DNA from: Poecilobothrus nobilitatus
Lineage: Eukaryota > Arthropoda > Insecta > Diptera > Dolichopodidae
Direction: 5' to 3'
Assembly (NCBI GenBank): GCA_947095535.1
Contig: OX352772.1
Span: 170,276,613-170,340,612, forward strand
DNA: 64,000 nt
Of the stretch, positions 20,701 to 29,319 are shown in pieces. A program made the position numbers and the translations under genes. The notes below the pieces were generated by a model. It was not told the origin of the DNA and made no database searches. It saw nothing but the letters and a program-made list of their open reading frames with translations. The first letter of the stretch is position 1. The number at the start of each line of letters is the position of its first letter.

Positions 20701-21832
20701 CAGATCCCGATGACAATACATGATTTTAAAATAATAATATCGAAAAACATTAGAGAAATTAGCTTAATTTCAAAATTAAATTTTCATACAAAGATATAAC
20801 AGAATTTTTAACAGAATTATTACAGAACCAAAATAAAACATTTTATCTAAATTTACTAAAATCATCAATACCCAATACCCAATACGTATACGTAATACAT
20901 AAATGTTTTTTTTTTCTATAAAAGGCTGTTGTTTGTTATGTAGTCCATTGCAGTATGCGTACATATACATAGGTACATACTTCAAAATATGTAATAATAT
21001 GTGCTTCGAAAATATTTTTGGTTTGAAAGCGATCAATTTCAAAGTATGAATGTGTAAACAAATTAATGTGCCGCACTTGAGAACACAGTGTAAAATTTAA
21101 TATGCATTTACTTAAAATTTAGTAAGCAAGTGTTAAATTTAAGTTTTTTTTCATCAAATCAATTGATTTTTAGTATACATTTTTATTTATAAAAGTAATG
21201 TGTTTATTTGTAATATTTATATAGATATGTGTTTTTCCTTTCTTAATTATAATTAAAATAGGGCTTTTCTTTCGAAACTCTTAACATGTTAAAATGGCAT
21301 ATTATGGCACTAACATTGATATCTAAATTGGGAGCTGCCTTTAAATTAAGATCTATTAGGGAATGATGATCTGCACCACTAATGCCTTTTTCTGAAGTAT
21401 AAAAACTAAGAATATATTTCCAATTATGTAAAAACATTAAACAACAAAAAGAATATATTAAAAATAAGAAATCCAGTCTTTTTTAAAAATAGTAAATAAC
21501 AATAATATTTTTCTTTTCAATAACAATAATTATGATTTAATCATAAAATATATGTACATACATACATATATGTATATCGACATCGTCTAGAAAAAGCAAA
21601 ATAATTTTTTTTTAATTCAAAAACATTAGCATTTAGAAGTAAGCAATTTAATATATTCTCAATTACATAATTTTAAAACCAAATTTTTTTACTACATATG
21701 TATTATGTAGGTACAAATATGTACAAAAATGGTATGCATATTTTTATGTGTGCTGTACTATTAAAAATCTGCTAACACAGTTACACCAAATTCCCAACTA
21801 TTATTATTTAGTTGATTCATCGATATATTATT

Positions 21833-22631
21833 TTTTAATATGTAGGCAACAGTTATATTTATATGAATAGGCGGTAAACATGGACGAACAACAAAAAATT
21901 TTATGTATGCATATGAATTGACGGTTAACATAAACGAACAAAAAAAAAATTCATAATGTTCTATAGCTAATAATTTCTATTTTTTAAATAGACTGTATGC
22001 ATAAATTTAATATTAAAAAAAAAAAATAAGTTCTTAGCGTACCTAAATAACAGAAAAAAAAAATAAATGTAATACTGGAAGAAAAATTAAAACCAATAGA
22101 AAAAAAAGAGAACAAAAAATGTTACTTTGGTCGCGTTCAGTACCATCTAGCGCTACAAAAACACTGCAGCGCTCGATAAAATTTTCTACTGAACGATTTT
22201 TTTATCTAGCGCTATAATGTAGCGCTACATGAATTTTGCAGGAAGAAAATTTTATGCTTAATTATGTAGCGACTTTTTATTGACATTTATGTGTTTACAT
22301 TTAATGCCAAAAATTTTTGTTTACAAAATTTTGTGATAAATTTTGTATTTTAAGCATTTTTTTACCTTTGATTGTTTTTAAATATTTTTAAAGGCTATTT
22401 CTTATGTATATGTGTACATCTGATATTTACCCACATAACAGAAAGAAAAAAAGAACTATTAAAATGTTATGCTATGAAAAGAAAGAAAAAACAAGGCAGT
22501 GTATAAATCAAAGTTTTTAAAGGGTTGCATTTTAAGTGGAAATAAAGAACATTATAAAATTGCAATATTTTTATTTAAATTTTGAATTTAACTATGCAAC
22601 GTTTTCTTAATTTTTTAAAAATTTTGCCGCA
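21833..22631 (+). repeat. direct repeat copy 1
   Basis: Starts TTTTTAATATGTAGGCAACAG and ends near TTTAAAAATTTTGCCGCA. It matches 22737-23381. It contains an additional 236 bp at 22130-22365 that is absent from copy 2. Confidence 0.85.
22130..22365. mobile_element. small non-autonomous insertion, 236 bp
   Basis: Absent from the otherwise collinear copy 2. Flanked by CTTTG at 22125-22129 and 22366-22370, a 5-bp target duplication. Internally it has inverted TAGCGCTA motifs: ATCTAGCGCTACAAAA near 22146, and TCTAGCGCTATAATGTAGCG near 22204. It resembles a MITE; no coding. Confidence 0.65.
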
Positions 22632-22736
22632 TTATGATATAATGCAACACTGAGAAGTTCAGCTCAAAATATAGATACATACGTACATATATGAATGAAT
22701 ATATGGCTATTTATGTATGTAGTTATAGATTTATTA

Positions 22737-23381
22737 TTTTTTAATATGTAGGCAACAGTTATATTTATATGAATGGACGGTAACATAAACGAACAAAAAA
22801 AAATTTTATGTATGCATATGAATGGACGGTAAATATAAACGAACAAAAAAAAATTCAGAATGTTCTATAGGTTATAATTTATATTTTTTAAATAGAATAC
22901 ATGTATAAATTAAACATTTAAAAAAAACAAAAGTAATACTTAGCGTACCTAAATAACAGAAAACAAAAAAAAAAGAAAATGTAATACTGGAAGAAAAATA
23001 AAAACGAATAGAAAAAAAGAGAACAAAAAATGTTACTTTGATTGTTTTTAAATATTTTTAAAGTCTATTTCTTATGTATATGTGTACATCTGATATTTAC
23101 CCATATAACATATAGAAAAAAAGAACTATTAAAATGTTATGACTTTAAAAGAAAGAAACATACGTTTGATATTTCCGTACATAACAGATAAAAAAAAAGG
23201 ATATTAAAATGTTATGTTATGAAAAGAAAGAAAAAACAAGGCAGTGTATGAATCAAAGTTTTTAAAGGGTCGCATTTTTAAGTGGAAATAAAGAACATTA
23301 TAAAATTGCAATAACAATTTTATTTAAATGTTTAATTTTGCTATGCAATGTTTCCTTAATTTTTTAAAAATTTTGCCACAA
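22737..23381 (+). repeat. direct repeat copy 2
   Basis: Second copy of 21833-22631. It lacks the 236-bp insertion but has an extra partial duplication around 23150-23215 (ACATACGTTTGATATTTCCG). 105 bases separate the two copies. Confidence 0.85.
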
Positions 23382-23679
23382 TAAATTAATAATAAAAAAA
23401 TTCAATATATTCTATATTATAACAGGTAATAATATAATTATAGACTGTGGGGGCAACTGTAAAAATTCAAAATTAAACAAGGAAAAAAAAAATATCAATT
23501 CTTATATTTGTCGTTACTAAAAAGAATAAAATAAAATAAATAAAAAAAATTTTTAAAAAAACAGCTTTTTTGAACTAAAAAGTAGAAAATAAATTTTTAA
23601 TAGCAAATTTTTCTGTAATTTTCTAAACTATATTGTTACAATCGAGATTTATTTGAAAAAGTTTATTTCAATGTCAAAT

Positions 23680-23843
23680 ATATATATAAATATAAGTATA
23701 TATAAGTTTTACAGTCTGTGAAATTAAAATAAAAGCTGGAGGCAACAAACGCATAACTATAAACTTATATTTTTAAATTTTGCCTCCAGCTTTTATATTA
23801 ATTTCACAGACTTTTAAACTTATATATACTTATATTTATATAT
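23680..23843. repeat. foldback element with about 64-bp arms
   Basis: The left arm, 23680-23745, ends AAAAGCTGGAGGCA. The right arm, 23780-23843, begins TGCCTCCAGCTTTT. The arms match over CACAGTCTGTGAAATT-type sequence and a TATA-rich outer part. The loop is about 34 bases. It lies at the right edge of the 3.1-kb insertion. Confidence 0.85.
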
Positions 23844-23862
23844 ATAAATATAAGTGAGATTT

Positions 23863-23916
23863 CTCATAAATCTCAGGTTTTAAAATGATCTTTTTATTAA
23901 ATGTTGTATTATTCAT
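23863..23916 (-). pseudogene. unknown 3, first codons (P1)
   Basis: MNNTTFNKKIILKPEIYEK, matching the start of the P3 gene at 38545 (MNNSSFNKMIILKPEIYEK). It then runs into the insertion. The ATG overlaps the stop of the GGFL gene (ATGA), which fixes the start. Confidence 0.8.
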
Positions 23917-24205
23917 TTTATAAAATTTCCGATTATCCCTGATAGTATTGCACCAAGAAATGTAGGTAAAAATCCTCCATGTTCAATAATAATTTTTCTT
24001 TTGCTATTTAGAGATTTTTTCCGGCAAATAAGTGATCTTAATTCTTTTTTATACTTTCGTAATTGGGTTGTTGCTTTTTTACTCAGATTACAATTACCTT
24101 TTAAAATACTTAAAGAGATTTCGCAAACTGTTTTTATTACTTCAGGGTCACAGGTGTTTTATAATTACTTTCTGGAATTTTGGTTTAGAGGTTTTTAATA
24201 GGTGC
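23913..24205 (-). CDS. GGFL protein, conserved Polinton virion-type protein (P1)
   Basis: Small protein conserved in many Polintons. The N-terminal part (HLLKTSKPKFQKVIIKH) is followed, after a one-base shift near 24150, by DPEVIKTVCEISLSILKGNC. Then comes a basic helix (QLRKYKKELRSLICRKKSLN) and a C-terminal GGFLPTFLGAILSGIIGNF, a Gly-rich hydrophobic helix. The basic helix plus hydrophobic tail suggests a capsid-internal or membrane-active role (inference). In P3 the frame crosses the shifted point without a break, so P1 has a frameshift. Its start lies inside the end of the ATPase gene. Confidence 0.65.
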
Positions 24206-24866
24206 AATATATGTCGATTTGGTTTGGTCGATTCAAACGTTTCATATTCCTCCCCAAATTGTTCTAATTGATCTCTCGTACAATAATACAAACCTTTCCC
24301 AAATATATCACTTCTTAATCGAAATATATCATTAACGTCTTGAGTAAGACCTTTTAATATATAGCCATATGGGACTGACGTCACATCATTATATACTTTT
24401 TCAAATGTTTTAATTTGATTGGGATATATTTGGCGAGCTAGAGTAATATCTGCGATTTATCTCTTGGATTTTTGAAAAGTACTAAATATTTACAGTTGAG
24501 TGTAATATCTCTTGAAAATTTACCCTGGTGAAAAACATTTTGTGTTACTAATATTACAGATAAATTTCTATGATGTGATCCTCTAGTAAATAAATCACAT
24601 ACATATTTATCAAGAGAATTTAACATGATATCATCGATAATAACTAACAAAGGTTTTTGATTATCATTAAAATCTGGAATAGTGTTACTATATTCCATAT
24701 CTTTGACATATTTTGGAACCACATTTTTGTCTGGATTACACCAAATTATTCTATTAATATGTGGTTGTAAATTTTCTTTTTTATATTTTATTAAATTATG
24801 AATAAAAGTGGTTTTACCACAGCATGATGGACCAGCCACCATCATAGTAAACGGGTGAAACAGCAT
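24205..24866 (-). pseudogene. atp: A32-type packaging ATPase (P1)
   Basis: FtsK/HerA-superfamily ATPase that would pump DNA into a capsid. Start MLFHPFTMMVAG at 24866. Walker A GPSCCGKTTF (residues 13-22), Walker B PLLVIIDDIM near residue 75, and a sensor-like VILVTQNVFHQGKFSRD. The frame is lost near 24440 after RDKSQILL. The C-terminal part resumes in another frame at about 24430-24205 (TFEKVYNDVTSVPYGYIL, then YYCTRDQLEQF). Here its end has become fused in frame with the next gene, while P4 shows the original separate end. Total about 220 codons, normal for the family. Confidence 0.92.
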
Positions 24867-24897
24867 AATTGTATTAGTTAAAAACTAACTCCCTTAA

Positions 24898-24941
24898 CCT
24901 ATATTTATACGAAAAGCTCTTTTCCCGAAGTGAATATAAAT
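24898..24941. promoter_or_regulatory. divergent promoter, two TATA boxes (P1)
   Basis: In the 119-bp gap between the ATPase start (minus) and the VDLQF start (plus), TATAAATATAGG is read leftward (24898-24909) and TATAAATG rightward (24934-24941). P3 keeps TATAAATATAGG in the same place before its ATPase (38053-38064), and P4 has a one-base variant near 60680. This supports a shared bidirectional promoter. Confidence 0.6.
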
Positions 24942-24985
24942 GTAATTTAGTTATTCTATGGAACATTCTTCCATAAACCTTCGAC

Positions 24986-25489
24986 ATGGTTAAACAAGTT
25001 CTCATAGTTGACCTACAATTTTTACAAGGAAATGAAAAGCAATATTTCCTAAAAGAGTTAACCATACTTGAAAAAGGAAGTCTAATACCAACTGTGTATC
25101 ACTTCAAAGCACCGTACCCCGCAGAAGAACTTAGTCAGGATATGAAATATAATAACCAGTATTGCGAAAATAAAATAAATGGACTTAAATGGAATAACGG
25201 TTTAGTTGAATATTTAGATGTAAAATGTCTATTAAAACACTCTTTAGAGTCAGCTATGTTAAAGGAGAACAAAATTTATGTTAAAGGAGAACAAAAAAAA
25301 CTTTTTCTTCAAAAGTACATTGACAGTGTTAAAATAGAAACTCTAAGCAGAAACTTGCCGTCATTGCAAAAGATTGATAACTTTAACTCAAATTGTCCTA
25401 TACACTTATCAAACAACAATTTCAGATGTGCTGTTAAAAATTGTTATAATGTATATATGTATCTTTTAAAGGAAAAAATGTTAGATTAA
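24986..25489 (+). CDS. conserved Polinton protein, VDLQF family (P1)
   Basis: Intact 167-codon frame. Starts MVKQVLIVDLQFLQGNEKQY. Then KELTILEKGSLIPTVYHFKAP, NQYCENKINGLKWNNG, IYVKGEQKKLFLQKY, and a C-terminal part with four Cys. A beta-strand ending in an acidic residue followed by KEL and a later VKG.QK strand-helix resembles an RNase H-like exonuclease fold (inference). The expected DxE is D-L-Q here and D-L-K in P3, so activity is doubtful. Adjacent to and divergent from the ATPase in P1, P3 and P4. Low polymorphism between P1 and P4 suggests function was kept until recently. Confidence 0.75.
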   Translation: MVKQVLIVDLQFLQGNEKQYFLKELTILEKGSLIPTVYHFKAPYPAEELSQDMKYNNQYCENKINGLKWNNGLVEYLDVKCLLKHSLESAMLKENKIYVKGEQKKLFLQKYIDSVKIETLSRNLPSLQKIDNFNSNCPIHLSNNNFRCAVKNCYNVYMYLLKEKMLD

Positions 25490-25516
25490 GACTTTCAATT
25501 TTCATACTTGCACGGT

Positions 25517-25744
25517 ATGAATTTAAATAACAAAACTAAAAAAGTTCACTTCAATATTAAACAAGAAATTCACGTAATGCATGTATGGGAGTATGCTTAC
25601 AGATCAGCAAGGAAAAGTCATTGGGAAGAATACGCACGTGATAGAAGTAGATTTCAAAGACGTATAGAAAAAGTTGGTCTCACTATTTCTGCAATTTTAA
25701 CATCTGATCATCGTAAAAAAATGTTAAAACTTAGATTTAAATAA
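25517..25744 (+). CDS. small conserved basic Polinton protein (P1)
   Basis: 75 codons from the ATG at 25517: MNLNNKTKKVHFNIKQEIHV, then MHVWEYAYRSARKSHWEEYA, RDRSRFQRRIEKV and a short tail. The central RSARK.HWE..A.DR.RFQRRIE block is shared with P4 (61280-61442). Probably an all-helical, basic protein; DNA or RNA binding is possible but unproved. It is the last gene before the right TIR and follows the VDLQF gene by 27 bases. Confidence 0.65.
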   Translation: MNLNNKTKKVHFNIKQEIHVMHVWEYAYRSARKSHWEEYARDRSRFQRRIEKVGLTISAILTSDHRKKMLKLRFK

Positions 25745-25930
25745 AAATATAATAATAAAATAATTTAAACATAAAAAAAAATAAATATCTTTTATTTTTA
25801 TCTTATGTTTTTAAAATAGATACCATTTAACCTATCTTTGAATTAGTTTTTATTCTATACAAAAACAAAAACAAAAAAACATAAATGCATACCAAGAGTA
25901 AAGAGTATATCTTTAGTTTAATCAGTTCCA
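25745..25930. other. spacer before P1 right TIR
   Basis: AT-rich with several AATAAA-like strings just after the small basic gene (for example near 25752 and 25780), suitable for polyadenylation. Nothing else seen. Confidence 0.5.
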
Positions 25931-26744
25931 TATTTTTGATTTGCTGTTTGTTTTCTTTTTATTCATATTTTCTAAACATTCTTAATTAAAAAATAAAAAA
26001 AATATCCTACACGACATGCAGTCAGTTAATTAATGACTTTCGTTTTCTCTTTTCTTCTATAAATTCTTCTATCCAGAAGAGATCACATTTTTATGTAAGC
26101 AAAAAAAAATCTATATCTTACTTTAATTTTTTTTCTTTATGCTAACAAAAAAAAAAAAAAAAAAACAAAAACACAAATAGGATTACACTTTTTCTTTTCA
26201 ATTTTAAAGATGCGCTGTAGATTTAAAAATAAAAAAATTTTTTTGTTTTTTATTTTCATATAAGAAATTCTCTTACTACTTTTATATGTGCGCCTAGTAT
26301 TTAAACTTCAGTTATACAATTTTGTTTATTCAGGGCCGACCCTACTTTAAATTGTTTAACACTTGACTTCCTACTATAGAACCATTTGGAACTTATAAGT
26401 TAACAACCCACACATACAACCTAACTTAAAACCTAAACCAAAACAAATTTTTGGCTTATAGTAACCAAGATACATAAAATCAATTGTTCAGTTCATTAAC
26501 CCTGTCTGACAACTTACACAATATCAACAACCTTCACTTCCTATTATAAAACTATTTGGAACTTATAAGTTAACAATCCACACATACAACTTAACTTAAA
26601 ACCTAAACCAAAACGATCAAAACAAGTTCTTGACCTACTAACCAAGCATGACCTACATTAAACCCATAAATCAAAATGTAGGTCAACATGTCATGCGATA
26701 TGGGTCAAATTTTTTTCCCATCCCAAAGTGCAGGGTTACCTACT
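25931..26744 (-). repeat. P1 right terminal inverted repeat
   Basis: Inverse of 9035-9845, ending GTTACCTACT. Carries the same internal direct duplication as the left TIR. Small differences from the left copy (A-run length and scattered substitutions) indicate some age. Confidence 0.93.
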
Positions 26745-26750
26745 CGCCGG
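26745..26750. repeat. P1 target-site duplication, right
   Basis: CGCCGG, identical to 9029-9034. Confidence 0.93.
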
Positions 26751-26754
26751 ATTC

Positions 26755-27430
26755 AATTAGCTGCCATACAACTTCTCTTTTTAAATGAAAATAACTCAGT
26801 GTCTACTGAAGCTAGGAAATCGATATTTAGTAAAGAGGTGTCGAGTTACATGCCAACAACTTTTGTCAAATTCGGACAGGCTTCGGCTTCGGTCAAGTCG
26901 GATCAGGCTTCTTGCACCTCTTGGAACTAAGCTAGGCGCCTGAAATCTTATAAATGATGATCCAGTTTTATTGCAACAACTGCTGTGAAATTTGGTTCTG
27001 CTGGTGCAACAAGTTCGGGTAGCTGCCATCCAACTTCTCCTTTTAAATGACAATAACTCAGTGTCTATTGAAGCTAGGTATCTGAAATTTAGTGGGGAGA
27101 TGTCGAGCTACATGCCAACAACTTTTATAAAATTTAATTGGTCTAAAGCAGCCGGTTCAGGCTTCTTGCATTTCTTGGAACTTAATGAAGCTAGGCTTCT
27201 AAAATCTTATAAATGATGATCAAGTTTTATGGCAATAACTTTTGTAAAATTTGGTTGTGCTTGTGCAATAGATTCGGGTAGCTGCCATACAACTCCACTA
27301 TTATATGCCATACAACTCCACTAGATATAAATATATCTCTGTAGTTAACGTCGGTAGTAAAACATCTGAAAGTTTTTAAAAGATGATCAACCTTTATGGA
27401 AACAGTATATATTACGTTCATACGGGTATC
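26755..27430 (+). repeat. tandem array, about 240-bp unit
   Basis: Two full and one partial copy of a unit containing GCTGCCATACAACTTCTC, AATAACTCAGTGTCTA, GAGCTACATGCCAACAACTT and CTTATAAATGATGATC (starts near 26758, 27018 and 27279). The right end has GTTCATACGGGTA, the inverse of a sequence near 8787 on the far side of P1. The array therefore belongs to the repeat into which P1 inserted. Confidence 0.75.
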
Positions 27431-28229
27431 CCAGAGGTGACACAGTTCACTCTACTGCACTCTTCCTCGTTTTAATATAAATTTGCTGTAATATGATTCA
27501 TATGAACTTAAGGTAGAACATTTTAAAATATTTTTTGTATAAATTCATACTGACCTACATTAATTTAATGGAAAATATTTAAATGTTGTGGCGGCTAATT
27601 TAGTTGCATAATGTAATTAAAAGTTAAAATTTGTATTTTTAACGTATTGTATCATAATTATTAATCTAATTAAAATTGTATTTAAAGAACAAATTTTGTA
27701 TTCAATTTTACTATTAATAAAAGCTTAATTACAAGAAAACATTGTTTTTTATTATGAAGTAGATATTGGTCCTTCTAGCCAGATAATTCTATAGAACAAG
27801 TGTCTTTAGAATTTATAATAAAAAAAAAACTTTAGAACTAGTGTCTTAAGTTTATATAACTTTAATTATAAAACTAGCGCTTATAATTATATATTTAGAA
27901 CTAGGTTCTGTTCTTTAGAGAAGCAAAAAACAATTTAAAGTAATACTATAAAAGCAGTGTCTACAGCCAACAAAAAATAAAAAAATCATTTACAGCGCTA
28001 TTTAGGCGATCTTCAATCAAGCTTATTTGCAAGGATCCAGTACTTTAATACTTCATTTTAACCACATCTTAAGGTTAAAAAACATTGCTGAAAAGTACAA
28101 GTAGTTTGAGTACAAATCTCAAAACTCTTTTATAACAAAGGAAGATACAAGGCTTAATTAAACATCAGAAAGAATTATATTCAAAGATTGAAAAGATAAA
28201 AGTAAATTTGAAAAAGGACTCTTTAGATA
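27431..28229. other. non-coding, possible BEL 5' region
   Basis: AT-rich. Between 27790 and 27960 a degenerate GAACTAGTGTCTT-type motif recurs about five times. This could be part of a BEL LTR and leader, but no second LTR exists in the window for comparison. No ORF supported. Confidence 0.4.
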
Positions 28230-28247
28230 AAAAAAACTAAAGAGTAT

Positions 28248-29100
28248 GTGAAAGCCCGCATGAAAATTTTAAATGATTATTGGAAAACGGCTTTTGAAAA
28301 TAATGCAGAAATCAATCAATTGATAGAGAGTGCTCCAGAACATCCTTATTTTAAAAACAAGGATTTTGAAAGGTTAAGAAATTTGGTAGTTGAACTTAAG
28401 GAGATTCTATGTAGAAGCTGCTCAAACAAACACCCCTGCAGATAATATACCATCAAAACTATTAAAAGAATTAAAAAAGCAGTTGGAACTTATAAAAGCG
28501 ATAGAACGAATATGTCTGAAGGTTAAGGAAAAGGGAGATAAAGAACCAAATATGGCGTTTATTTATGTTAATTTGAAAACATTAGCAGAGTTGGGAATTA
28601 GTGATGAAAAACCACATGGACATCATTGGAGATAAATCTATTCAACATGAGTATTTTGAAAATAACATGTTTGAAGAAGCTGAAACATTTTATACGGAGA
28701 CAATTATTGAACTCAACTATAAATTAACGATCTTATCTCCAGCTCCAGCAGTTCGAGCCCAAAGACACTCAAATCAAGATAAGAGTGTGAGCTTGCCAAA
28801 AATTGATATTCCAAAATTCTCAGGAAGTTATTCTAACTGGAAATGTTTCAGAGACTTGTATGGAAGTTATCAACAACAACGCAAGCATACGAAAAGCTCA
28901 AACATTTTATTACTTAAAGGCTAACATCACTGGAGAACCCATAGAATTAATTAAACATTTACCAGTAACAACTGAAAGTTACGATTCTGCTTGGAATATT
29001 TTAGATAAGATATCACAAGACTTCTTTTATCTGCTCAACTAAAATCATTTTTAAATCAAGAAACAATACACAAAGAATCAGGAATAGCCATAAAAAAGCT
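28248..29100 (+). pseudogene. gag: BEL/Pao Gag
   Basis: Three overlapping frames. The N-terminus has a coiled-coil-like LNDYWKTAFENNAEINQLIE. The middle has the BEL signature SLPKIDIPKFSGSYSNWK with FRDLYGS. The C-terminal part has YLKANITGEPIELIKHLPVT and YDSAWNILDKI. Shifts lie near 28440, 28620 and 28860. It would form the particle shell. The zinc-knuckle region is not recognisable. Confidence 0.82.
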
Positions 29101-29319
29101 TCATGATACATCAAAGGAATGTTTATTAGCTATTCAAAGTTTGAACGTTTTCCTTGAAATTGGGATCCAATCTTGATACATCTGCTAACACAGAGATTGG
29201 GCAAAGAAACCCACCGGTTATACAAAACGCATCATACCTTGTTGCACGTAACGTATAAAAACAACAATAATGGACCTGACAAAAAATTATCAACTGACAA
29301 TACAAGGATAAGTGAGAAA

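Larger units (their letters stand above)
20705..23865. other. 3.1-kb insertion splitting unknown 3 (P1)
   Basis: Sequence between the two parts of unknown 3. It has no counterpart in P3, where the gene is continuous. It is very A+T-rich with no supported ORF. It holds two diverged direct copies of a 0.65-kb unit, a small insertion in the first copy and a foldback element at its right edge. The identity of the inserted element is unknown. The left end is near 20705 and the right near 23865, but I cannot fix a target duplication. Confidence 0.7.
9035..26744. mobile_element. Polinton/Maverick element P1, complete ends
   Basis: A 17,710-bp element with TIRs of about 0.81 kb beginning AGTAGGTAAC and a perfect 6-bp target duplication, CGCCGG, at 9029-9034 and 26745-26750. 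Six-base duplications and AG-starting long TIRs are diagnostic of Polintons. Order from the left: polB (-), poly-Q gene (+), integrase (-), acidic protein (+), unknown 1 (-), protease (-), unknown 2 (-), major capsid (-), basic core-type (-), minor capsid-type (-), unknown 3 (-), GGFL protein (-), ATPase (-), VDLQF protein (+), small basic protein (+). Most genes are damaged, and about 3.1 kb of foreign sequence splits unknown 3. Confidence 0.96.

Noticed and set aside
21833..23381. CRISPR-like or LTR pair reading of the direct repeats
   Set aside because: Units are 0.65 kb with only two copies and no spacers, so no CRISPR. TG/CA ends and a primer site are not evident, so a normal LTR element is not supported.
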